A DNA stretch of 64,000 bases, taken from the NCBI RefSeq assembly GCF_024807945.1, contig NZ_JANUFD010000011.1, positions 124,001 through 188,000 of the forward strand. The letters are read 5' to 3'. Within the stretch, counting starts at the first letter, position 1; each line of letters starts with the position of its first letter. The notes under the pieces are model-generated. The model was given only the letters and a program-made list of their open reading frames with translations. It did not search any database and was not told the origin of the DNA. Made by a program: the position numbers and the translations under genes. This DNA is from Pseudomonas sp. JUb42. GTDB taxonomy: Bacteria; Pseudomonadota; Gammaproteobacteria; Pseudomonadales; Pseudomonadaceae. Positions 51,909 to 59,237 of this stretch are shown in pieces.

Positions 51909-53090
51909 TCATTCCAGCGCGGATGCCGGACCGAAGAACTCGTAACGGCTTTGCGCCTCGGGCACGCCGGCCGCCTTGAGTTGACGCTTGACTGCTGCCA
52001 TGAAACCTTTCGGCCCGAGGAAGTACGCATCCAGGTCGCGATCTTCAGGCAACCACTGCTCCAGTTGCGCCTGATCAAGCAGGCCGATGGCATCGGCGGC
52101 CCGGCTGACCCCGTCCTCTTCGCCATACAGATAAAAACGCTTGAGCCGGGGATGCTCGGCGGCCAGGGCATCGATCCAGTCGCGGAATGCATGCACTTGG
52201 CCGTTACGCGCACAATGGATGAAATGCACCGGACGCTGCGACTGCAGGGCGTGGCTCAGCATCGCCAGGGTCGGCGTGATGCCCACGCCGCCGCTGATCA
52301 GCACCAGCGGCTTGTCGCTATGGCTCAGGGTGAACTCCCCCGACGGCGGGAACAGTTGCAGGCTTTCGCCGACCTGAACCCGGTCATGCAGGTAGTTCGA
52401 CGCCTTGCCCGATGGCTCGCGCTTGACGCTGATGCGGTACTGGCAGCCGTTCGCCGCCGCCGACAGCGAATAGTTGCGACGCATCTCGACGCCGTCGATC
52501 ATCAATTGCAACCCGATGTACTGCCCCGGGGCGAAATCCAGAATCGCGCCGCCGTCGGCCGGGGCCAGGTAGAACGAGACGATCTCGGCGCTTTCCTGCA
52601 CCTTGTTGACCAGCTTGAATTCACGCACGCCGCGCCAGCCACCCAGAGCCTCGGCCTTGGCGGTGTAAACCTCAGCCTCGGCGCCAATCAGGATATCGGC
52701 CAGTTGCTGATAGGCATTGCCCCAGGCAGCGATCACTTCAGGCGTGGCAATGTCCGCGCCCAGCACCTCGACAATCGCCTGCAACAGGCAGGTGCCGACA
52801 ATCGGGTAATGCTCGGGAAGAATCTGCAGGGCGACGTGTTTGTTGATGATCTTGGCCAGCAGGTCGCCCAGTTGCTCCAGCTCATCGATGTGCCGGGCGT
52901 ACATCAACAGGCCGTTGGCCAGGGCTCGAGGCTGGGCACCGCTGGACTGGTGCGCAGGGTTGAACAGCGGCCGCACTTGCGGATACTCGCTGAGCATTTT
53001 CTGGTAGAAATGAGTGGTCAGCGCCTCGCCACCGCTTTCCAGCAGGGGTACGGTGGCTTTGACGATGGCACGGTCGGCGGCGGTGAGCAT
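51909..53090 (-). CDS. hmp: Flavohemoprotein, nitric oxide dioxygenase
   Basis: 393-residue enzyme converting NO and O2 to nitrate. The globin domain (1-138) has proximal His85, distal Tyr29 and Gln53, as in E. coli Hmp. The ferredoxin-NADP-reductase part follows: FAD motif RRNYSLS at 204-210, NAD-binding VLISGGVGITPTLAML and the C-terminal FLGPKGFM. AGGAG precedes the ATG. An inverted repeat (53107-53128) overlaps the promoter. In P. aeruginosa the regulator gene fhpR is adjacent; here the divergent neighbour is a CheV-type gene. Confidence 0.96.
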   Translation of the reverse strand: MLTAADRAIVKATVPLLESGGEALTTHFYQKMLSEYPQVRPLFNPAHQSSGAQPRALANGLLMYARHIDELEQLGDLLAKIINKHVALQILPEHYPIVGTCLLQAIVEVLGADIATPEVIAAWGNAYQQLADILIGAEAEVYTAKAEALGGWRGVREFKLVNKVQESAEIVSFYLAPADGGAILDFAPGQYIGLQLMIDGVEMRRNYSLSAAANGCQYRISVKREPSGKASNYLHDRVQVGESLQLFPPSGEFTLSHSDKPLVLISGGVGITPTLAMLSHALQSQRPVHFIHCARNGQVHAFRDWIDALAAEHPRLKRFYLYGEEDGVSRAADAIGLLDQAQLEQWLPEDRDLDAYFLGPKGFMAAVKRQLKAAGVPEAQSRYEFFGPASALE

Positions 53091-53106
53091 GGGGCATCTC
53101 CTGCAT

Positions 53107-53128
53107 CAGGTTATTTACAATTAACCTG
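53107..53128 (-). promoter_or_regulatory. Inverted repeat upstream of hmp, candidate operator
   Basis: CAGGTTA-N8-TAACCTG, a perfect 7-bp inverted repeat 16 nt upstream of the hmp start codon. Position fits repressor or activator binding or an mRNA leader structure. Not a match to the ANR/DNR box TTGAT-N4-ATCAA. Confidence 0.5.
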
Positions 53129-53391
53129 TATGTATCAGGAACCATGCCAGTTATTTTTTTGTTTAAAATCATATAGTTAAAATAATAGAGTCGAAATGAC
53201 ACAGCTATACAAGGTGTTATTTCGACTACAATGAGTCTTTTTGACTAGCAAGCAGAAAATTCTGTATGCAGTTGTTTTTCCGTTCGTCAGATGAAAAATC
53301 TAAAGCCTGCCCCCACTGAGTCGATAACCCGTTATCGAAAGCTGTTTGCACTTGCCTGATGCAATGCAGCACCTCCTGCCAGAAGGTTTCT

Positions 53392-54294
53392 ATGTCCTCC
53401 AAGAACGCTCGAGCAGATTCACTCTCGCTGCTGCTGTTCACATTGCGCAGCGGCAAGCTGATGGCCATCAACCTGCTCAAGGTCAGCGAGATCATTCCCT
53501 GCCCGCCCTTGACCCACTTGCCCGAATCCCACCCCCACGTCAAAGGTGTCGCCACCCTGCGCGGCGCGTCGCTGTCGGTTATTGACCTGAGCCGGGCGAT
53601 TGGCGAGCGACCATTGGCCGACCCGGACGGCGGCTGCCTGATCGTCACTGACGTCAGCCGCTCGAAACAGGGCCTGCACGTGCAGGCGGTGAGCAAGATC
53701 GTGCATTGCCTGACCACCGATATTCGTCCGCCGCCCTTTGGTGCCGGGGGTAACAAGTCCTACATCACGGGGGTAACCCAGGTTGATGGCACGCTGGTAC
53801 AGGTCCTGGATATCGAAAAGGTCATCCACTTCATTGCGCCGCCAAACGTTGAAGTCCTGGAAGAAGAACTGACCATGGAGGAAGCCGACCTGCTGGGCGC
53901 CGCGCGGATCCTCGTGGTCGATGACAGCCAGGTTGCCCTGCAGCAATCCCTGCACACCTTGCGCGCCCTGGGCATCGAAGCCCATACCGCGCGCAGTGCC
54001 AAGGAAGCCATCGATGTACTGCTGGAATTGCAGGGCACAGCGCGGCAAATCAACGTAATCGTCTCCGATATCGAGATGTCGGAAATGGACGGCTACGCCC
54101 TGACCCGCACCTTGCGCGAAACCCCGGATTTCCAGGAGCTGTACATCCTGCTGCACACCTCTCTGGACAGCGCCATGAACAGCGAAAAAGCCCAGGCTGC
54201 GGGGGCCAACGCAGTGCTGACCAAATTCTCCTCGCCTGAACTGACCAAATGCTTGATCGCAGCTGCCAGAGACGTGAGCGCGAGGGGCATTTAA
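53392..54294 (+). CDS. CheV-type chemotaxis coupling protein (CheW-REC)
   Basis: 300-residue adaptor. The N-terminal CheW domain (LLLFTLRSGKLMAINLLKVS, HPHVKGVATLRGASLSVIDL) couples receptors to CheA; the C-terminal receiver domain (ARILVVDDSQVALQQSLHTL) has acidic Asp177/Asp178, phospho-acceptor Asp226 (VIVSDIEMSEMDG), and a Lys in AVLTKFSS. Start MSSKNARADS at 53392 is preferred over the frame from 53359. Its role is probably to adjust receptor coupling for adaptation. Divergent from hmp. Confidence 0.93.
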   Translation: MSSKNARADSLSLLLFTLRSGKLMAINLLKVSEIIPCPPLTHLPESHPHVKGVATLRGASLSVIDLSRAIGERPLADPDGGCLIVTDVSRSKQGLHVQAVSKIVHCLTTDIRPPPFGAGGNKSYITGVTQVDGTLVQVLDIEKVIHFIAPPNVEVLEEELTMEEADLLGAARILVVDDSQVALQQSLHTLRALGIEAHTARSAKEAIDVLLELQGTARQINVIVSDIEMSEMDGYALTRTLRETPDFQELYILLHTSLDSAMNSEKAQAAGANAVLTKFSSPELTKCLIAAARDVSARGI

Positions 54295-54329
54295 GCCCTC
54301 GCGACACGTCGGCCGAGCACTATTGGCTG

Positions 54330-54776
54330 ATGCGTGGCGAGTGCATGCCTACCGTTGCTCCCGCCTGGCCAAAACACCTGAAACTGGTCGACTTCAATCA
54401 TGAAATTGCAGCCAACGTCTATGAACTGCTGACATTGACCGACCCAGGCGACGGCGATTTCGCCAGCTGGCAGCAGGCGCTCGAATGCGACCCGGAATAT
54501 GACGTCAATCTGTGCGTCATCGTCGCCGATTCTGACGGCATCGTCGGCGTGGCGCAGTGCTGGACCAGTGCTTTCATCCGTCACCTGGGCGTCCATCCCC
54601 GAGCCCGGCGCCAAGGCATCGGCCGCCTGCTGCTGCAACAGGCTCTGGCCACTTTCGCCCGCCGCGGCGAAGGCTGGCTCGACCTCAAGGTAATGGAAAA
54701 CAACCTGCCCGCCCGCCATCTCTATGAGCAGGCAGGCATGCGTTACATCAGCCGCTCGGCGCTGGTCCGCAACTGA
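54330..54776 (+). CDS. GNAT-family N-acetyltransferase
   Basis: 148-residue acetyl-CoA-dependent transferase. The acetyl-CoA-binding motif A is LGVHPRARRQGIGRLLLQQA (R/QxxGxG/A), followed by ENNLPARHLYEQAGMRYISR, the usual motif B. Substrate unknown; it could be a small molecule or a protein N-terminus. Starts at 54330 or 54345 are both possible and neither has a good ribosome site; it begins about 35 nt after the CheV-type gene, so it may be co-transcribed. Confidence 0.88.
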   Translation: MRGECMPTVAPAWPKHLKLVDFNHEIAANVYELLTLTDPGDGDFASWQQALECDPEYDVNLCVIVADSDGIVGVAQCWTSAFIRHLGVHPRARRQGIGRLLLQQALATFARRGEGWLDLKVMENNLPARHLYEQAGMRYISRSALVRN

Positions 54777-54820
54777 TCTGGCATAATCACCGGCCGACTT
54801 CATGTCACCGGAGAACGCCC

Positions 54821-55144
54821 ATGAAAGCATCCACCGTGCTGCTGATCGCCCTGGCCGCCATCACCACCCACGCCAATGCCTCTACCAGCGAAGCCTGGAA
54901 TGCGATGGACAAGGCCATGATCGACAGCTGTCTCAAGGCCAGCCAACTGAAAAATACCAAACCCGCAGGCAGCCCCGCGATGTTCGACGACAGCGTCGGC
55001 TACAGTGCGCTGCTGCTCAAGGGCCGCTACCCGCAACCGCACATGAAAAACCTGGCTGGCACCGAGCTGTGCCTGTATCAGCGCCAGAGCAAGAAAGCGA
55101 CTGTGACGGAGTGGGATAAGGTCATGACCGTACCGAAGAAATAA
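54821..55144 (+). CDS. Small exported protein of unknown function
   Basis: 107 residues with a cleavable signal peptide (MKASTVLLIALAAITTHANA). The mature part has two cysteines (Cys37 DSCLKAS and Cys79 ELCLYQR) that could form a disulfide, and TVTEWDKV at the C-terminus. GGAG precedes the ATG. I do not recognise a family; secreted or periplasmic location is the only supported inference. Confidence 0.78.
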   Translation: MKASTVLLIALAAITTHANASTSEAWNAMDKAMIDSCLKASQLKNTKPAGSPAMFDDSVGYSALLLKGRYPQPHMKNLAGTELCLYQRQSKKATVTEWDKVMTVPKK

Positions 55145-55181
55145 TCTTGTGCTCGCCTGTTAGCTTGATGGATCCGGCCAG

Positions 55182-55266
55182 TTGGAGCGAGGCTTGCCCG
55201 CGAAAGCTTCGACGCGTTTCGCCTGACTTACCGCGCTGCTCGATTCGCGGGCAAGCCTCGCTCCAA
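55182..55266. repeat. REPIN, family C
   Basis: TTGGAGCGAGGCTTGCCCGC and the inverse GCGGGCAAGCCTCGCTCCAA enclose about 45 nt. REP core AGGCTTGCCCG differs from families A and B. A second copy is at 57351. Confidence 0.9.
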
Positions 55267-55325
55267 CGGGCCAATGGCGCATAACTTGCTTGAACACTCG
55301 CCTTAGTCAGGGTATTGGCGCATTC

Positions 55326-56078
55326 ATGAACACTCGATTTTCCTGCGTAGGCTGCGGCAGCTGCTGCACCGACCACCATGTCCCCCTGACTCTGGGCGAA
55401 GCCCGGCAATGGGCCGAGGACGGTGGCAATGTGATCGTCCTCACCGAAGCCTTCCTCGACAATGGCTACGGCCTGCCCGTCGAACAGACGACCCACGCCA
55501 CGCGGCGCTCGATCAAGGTCAGCAGCGGCCAGACCCACGCTCATGTGGCCATTACCTTTGCCGCCTATAACGTCGGTCCTTGCCGGAATCTTGACGAAGA
55601 AAAGCTCTGTCGCATCTACGAACGCCGCCCGTTGGTGTGCCGTATTTACCCGATGGAAATCAATCCGCATATCCCCCTGCGCCCGGAAAACAAAGGCTGC
55701 CCGCCTGAGTCCTGGGACCAGGGCCCGGACCTGATCGTCGGCGACAAGCTGGTGGACATGCAGCTCATGGAACTGATCGAACAGTCGCGCCAGGCCGACC
55801 GCGATGATATCGCCGCCAAGGAGTCGATCTGCCAGTTGCTGGGGATCAACACCACCGCCCTCAAAGGCAACGGTTTTGTCGCTTATCTGCCGGACATGGC
55901 CGCCTTTGCCTCCGCGCTTGCCCAGGTGGTCGATGACCGTCAGGCCAGTAGCATCACTGCCGACTGGACCTTCCATGTCGCCGGCGACAGCGTCCAGCAG
56001 ACCCTGCAGCACGCCGGCGCGAGCCTTGCCTGGGAAGCGCCAACCCGCTACCTGTTCATTCCCCTGCAAGCCGGTTGA
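55326..56078 (+). CDS. YkgJ-family cysteine-cluster protein
   Basis: 250-residue protein with the N-terminal motif CVGCGSCC (Cys7, 10, 13, 14) and a later pair in GPCRNLDEEKLCRIY then LVCRIYPMEINPHIP, the metal/Fe-S-binding pattern of the YkgJ/FliB-related family. Family members include FliB, which methylates flagellin lysines, and unassigned proteins. The start MNTRFSCVGC at 55326 is preferred over a frame from 55290. Function unknown. It is 9 nt upstream of the GlxA-like gene. Confidence 0.88.
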   Translation: MNTRFSCVGCGSCCTDHHVPLTLGEARQWAEDGGNVIVLTEAFLDNGYGLPVEQTTHATRRSIKVSSGQTHAHVAITFAAYNVGPCRNLDEEKLCRIYERRPLVCRIYPMEINPHIPLRPENKGCPPESWDQGPDLIVGDKLVDMQLMELIEQSRQADRDDIAAKESICQLLGINTTALKGNGFVAYLPDMAAFASALAQVVDDRQASSITADWTFHVAGDSVQQTLQHAGASLAWEAPTRYLFIPLQAG

Positions 56079-56087
56079 GCCGCGCAC

Positions 56088-57047
56088 TTGAAGAGTGTCG
56101 CCATCGTTATTTTCCCCGGCGTCCAGGCCCTGGACGTCGCCGGGCCGCTGGATGTGTTCGCCGAGGCTAATCGCTTTATTGCCGAAGGCAGCGGCTACCA
56201 TATCGTCACCCTCAGCAGCGCGCCCTACCCCGTCAATGCCTCCAACGGCATGCCCCTTGGCGCGCATTTCGATCTCGATAGCGCTGCGGCGCAATTCGAT
56301 ATCGTACTGGTGCCCGGCGGCCCGGAACTGCCCTACAGCCCGCCCGACCCAAATCTTACCGTGTGGCTGCACAAAGCGACGGCACTGGCCGGGCGCTATG
56401 GCTCGATCTGCACCGGCGCATTCATCCTCGGCCATGCCGGGCTGCTCGATGGCAGGCAGGCCACGACCCATTGGAGTCATGCCGGGGAACTGGCCGAGCA
56501 GTTTCCCAAGGCGCTGGTCGAGCCGGACCGGATCTACGTGCGCGATGGATCGCTGATGACATCAGCAGGTGTCACGGCCGGGATCGATATGGCCCTGGCG
56601 CTGGTGACGGAGGATCACGGCGCGGCGATTGCGCTGAAGGTGGCCAAGCGTCTGTTGGTGGTGGCCCAGCGCCAGGGTGGCCAGTCGCAATTCAGCCCCT
56701 ACCTCAACGCCCCCAGCGACGACACTTCACCGGTAGCAAAAATTCAGCGCTATGTGCTGGAGCATATTGGCGAGGCGTTTTCCGTCGAGCGTCTGGCCGA
56801 GGTCGTGGCCATGAGCCCGCGCACCTTTGCCCGCGTCTTTGCCCGGGAGGCTGGGGTGACACCGGCGGAATTCGTCCTGCGCGCCCGCATCGATGCGGCA
56901 CGCAGCCTGCTGGAAGGCAGTGAAATGGCGATCAAGGCCGTGGCCTGGCATTGCGGATTCGGCAGTGCCAGCCGCATGCGGGTGATTTTCAGCCAGCGTT
57001 TAGGCGTGACGCCCACTCAGTACCGAGAGCGCTTTCAGCAGGGTTAG
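56088..57047 (+). CDS. GlxA-family transcriptional regulator (DJ-1/PfpI-AraC)
   Basis: 319-residue regulator. The N-terminal class-I glutamine-amidotransferase-like domain (VAIVIFPGVQALDVAGPLDV) has a nucleophile-elbow cysteine in YGSICTGAFILGHAG; the C-terminal AraC-type double HTH is SVERLAEVVAMSPRTFARVF then AIKAVAWHCGFGSASRMRVI. The start is a TTG (56088). Family members sense amines or small acids, as with arginine regulator ArgR or GbdR. Its end overlaps a convergent gene by 4 nt. Confidence 0.92.
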   Translation: MKSVAIVIFPGVQALDVAGPLDVFAEANRFIAEGSGYHIVTLSSAPYPVNASNGMPLGAHFDLDSAAAQFDIVLVPGGPELPYSPPDPNLTVWLHKATALAGRYGSICTGAFILGHAGLLDGRQATTHWSHAGELAEQFPKALVEPDRIYVRDGSLMTSAGVTAGIDMALALVTEDHGAAIALKVAKRLLVVAQRQGGQSQFSPYLNAPSDDTSPVAKIQRYVLEHIGEAFSVERLAEVVAMSPRTFARVFAREAGVTPAEFVLRARIDAARSLLEGSEMAIKAVAWHCGFGSASRMRVIFSQRLGVTPTQYRERFQQG

Positions 57048-57277
57048 CGCTTGCCCATGGACCGACGAGTCCCCGACGGAGCGGCACCGGGCCGGCTGTC
57101 GTGGTTGGACTTGTTGGACTTCTGATACCAGGGCTGCTTGTCCTTGGACTGAGCAAAGTCAGCCGGCTTGAACGGGAAGGCAAAGGCCGGGACAGCAGCC
57201 TTGGCATCCTTGGTGGTGGATGCATCGACCGTGTCGGCAGCAGTTTCTGGAGCCTGGGTGTGTTCGGGGGTGGTCAT
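57044..57277 (-). CDS. Small hydrophilic protein of unknown function
   Basis: 77 residues, rich in Ala, Thr, Ser, Lys and Pro, with an FAFPFKPADF segment at about 32-41 and a basic C-terminus (SGTRRSMGKR). Probably disordered. AGCTTTTC sequences precede the ATG without a strong site. The 3' end overlaps the regulator gene by 4 nt. No family recognised. Confidence 0.65.
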   Translation of the reverse strand: MTTPEHTQAPETAADTVDASTTKDAKAAVPAFAFPFKPADFAQSKDKQPWYQKSNKSNHDSRPGAAPSGTRRSMGKR

Positions 57278-57350
57278 GAAAAGCTCCGGGTTGCGCGTAT
57301 TCGGTCGATGGGAAGAAACAGCCGCGCAGCATACCTGAATCTATTACCCC

Positions 57351-57441
57351 GTAGGAGCGAGGCTTGCCCGCGAAGGCGATTTTTCAGCTGGAAAAGGTGC
57401 TGAATGTACCGGCCTTTTCGCGGGCAAGCCTCGCTCCCACA
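57351..57441. repeat. REPIN, family C
   Basis: GTAGGAGCGAGGCTTGCCCG at left, inverse CGGGCAAGCCTCGCTCCCAC at right. Located between the small hydrophilic gene and the end of the fimbrial cluster. Confidence 0.9.
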
Positions 57442-57477
57442 GGTCCTGTGCCAGACGTCAGGAATCGAACAAATGCC

Positions 57478-58470
57478 CTACTTGTAAAACAAATCCACCA
57501 TCACCTGCGCCTCGAACGGCCCGGCGTTGGGCCGTGGGTTTTGCCAGACCAGTTCGGCAGTGAAGTCGATGCTGCTCTGCTGCGTCTCACCCAACAGATC
57601 GGCCAGATGGAAAGGTTCGTTGTAGCGCAACGGCGTGCCCCTGCGCGTATCCACCAGGCGAATGCCCAAACCATTATTGGCCGAAGGGATCAGCAGATCA
57701 TTGCGAACAAGGCCAGTTACGGGCTTGAAGCGCGCATTGAGGCTGAACGGAGAATCGCAGCTGCGGCTGGCCACCAGAGAAAATGCCCGACTGTCGATCA
57801 CATTACCCACCACTACGTTCTGGATGCCTATATTGCCGAACTCGACGGTTTCCGGCAGCACTTGCAACTCGGCATCGCAGGCGACGAAGCGCAGGCCGCG
57901 CAGGCTGGCGATCTGATAGCTGAGGCTCTGCCCCGGCAGTGAGTTCAAGTTCTGGCCGTCGAGCTGAAACAAGCGGTAATCCAACAGATCACTGGCCACG
58001 CCAGACGGTGGTGTCGCGCCGAACTTCTGGATAAAGACCGAAAACGGCAGGGAAAATCTGACTTTTGGGCAGGCGCCGATATTCGCATCTCCCTCATGAC
58101 AGACCGGCAGAAATTGCCCGGTACTGATCCGCCCGGCGCTCTGCACGTAATCGATGCCATTGAACGCCAGCCCGGCCCGGATACCCTGGCCGATGGGCAG
58201 ATTATCCGGATTCAGGTAGATAAAGATTTCTTCACGCAGGCCCTGCTGGCCGTCCTTGGCGCATTCGACCTGAACATTGAAGCGCTCGGAACGCCAGACC
58301 ACATCACCCTGGGGCACCGTCGCCGGAATGGCCACGGTGCTGCTCAACTCGCTGCGCAACAGGGTTTCGCCACTCTGGGTCTTGCAGATCAGCGCGAAAC
58401 AGGTGGCCGGACTAGACAATAAGACCAGAAAAAGAAAGCGCATCCATCGAAGGGGAAAAACCGGGGTCAT
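57478..58470 (-). CDS. Putative fimbrial tip adhesin
   Basis: 330-residue exported protein, two-domain like FimH-type tip adhesins. After the signal peptide (MRFLFLVLLSSPATCFA) comes an N-terminal region of about 170 residues with cysteines (ALICKTQSG, VQVECAKDG, LPVCHEGDANIGACPKVRF), then a pilin domain from about residue 200 (FVACDAELQVLPETVEFGNI, SRSCDSPFSLNARF) ending in a beta-strand MVDLFYK recognised by chaperones. It follows a chaperone gene; starts at 58470 or 58479 are possible, both touching the upstream stop. Confidence 0.85.
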   Translation of the reverse strand: MTPVFPLRWMRFLFLVLLSSPATCFALICKTQSGETLLRSELSSTVAIPATVPQGDVVWRSERFNVQVECAKDGQQGLREEIFIYLNPDNLPIGQGIRAGLAFNGIDYVQSAGRISTGQFLPVCHEGDANIGACPKVRFSLPFSVFIQKFGATPPSGVASDLLDYRLFQLDGQNLNSLPGQSLSYQIASLRGLRFVACDAELQVLPETVEFGNIGIQNVVVGNVIDSRAFSLVASRSCDSPFSLNARFKPVTGLVRNDLLIPSANNGLGIRLVDTRRGTPLRYNEPFHLADLLGETQQSSIDFTAELVWQNPRPNAGPFEAQVMVDLFYK

Positions 58471-58472
58471 GA

Positions 58473-59237
58473 TCAGCATTGCTCCTTGTTGTGCTGAAGG
58501 GTTTGAAAACTGTCCTGTGGCATCGGTTGTGCCGTGACGACCGCCGACCGGGCCAGGCGAACGCAATAGCCAAGCTGGCCGCCGTAATCGTTCAGCGCCT
58601 GAAACGACAGCGTTGCGGCGACCTGAGCATCGGGCAACGGCCAGTCATGCGCGGCGCCGGGTGCCAGCAGCAGGTAGTCGCGCAGTTGCACGCCGTCGAT
58701 ACGGATATCCTGCAAAGTGGCGTGGAAGGGCGTGGGATTACGCAGTTGCAGCACGCCATCGGTGTCCTGCTGCCATTGCAGCGCCTGGGGCGCCAGGGCC
58801 GGGTCGCCGGGCAAATCCTTTGGCCGGTAGAACACATTGATGCGCTGGCGCAGAGCGATATTCAGCTGCTGTGCACCCTCGGCACGCCGGGGAATTTCCA
58901 GGGCGTATAGGTGCAGCAGGGATTCCCGCTCCGTGGGCATGCCCTGCCCCTGATACAACAGGCGCAACTGTTCACGCCCGCGGGCGGGCAGGCGCAGCAG
59001 ATGCGGCGTGACGACAAAGGGCAAGGCGGCATCAGGGGAGTCATCGCCCTGGCGGCCATCCGTAAGCCAGACCTGCAGCAGCACCTCGCGATCATCTCGA
59101 TTGCGCGCCTCGAGGCTGGCCTCAACGAAACGTCCGTCGAACACCAGCCGCGTCCCGGACAGCGATACCGCGCCCTGGGCTGCCGTCAGCCAGATCCAGA
59201 GCGCGATAACCGCCGCACTTCGCCGTACGCGGATCAT
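58473..59237 (-). CDS. Fimbrial periplasmic chaperone (second)
   Basis: 254-residue PapD-type chaperone. After the signal peptide, two Ig-like domains: SLSGTRLVFDGRFVEASLEA, conserved strand VTPHLLRLPARGREQLRLLY (subunit-binding Arg/Lys region), YALEIPRRAEGAQQLNIALR and LNDYGGQLGYCVRLA. Its ATG overlaps the usher stop codon (ATGA), and its stop overlaps the adhesin region, so usher, chaperone and adhesin are translationally coupled. It differs clearly from the first chaperone and probably serves the adhesin. Confidence 0.92.
   Translation of the reverse strand: MIRVRRSAAVIALWIWLTAAQGAVSLSGTRLVFDGRFVEASLEARNRDDREVLLQVWLTDGRQGDDSPDAALPFVVTPHLLRLPARGREQLRLLYQGQGMPTERESLLHLYALEIPRRAEGAQQLNIALRQRINVFYRPKDLPGDPALAPQALQWQQDTDGVLQLRNPTPFHATLQDIRIDGVQLRDYLLLAPGAAHDWPLPDAQVAATLSFQALNDYGGQLGYCVRLARSAVVTAQPMPQDSFQTLQHNKEQC

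Noticed and set aside
53107..53165. Sigma-54 promoter upstream of hmp (minus-strand TGGCATGGTTCCTGAT)
   Set aside because: The -24 part fits but the -12 GC is replaced by GA, so the match is inadequate without further evidence.
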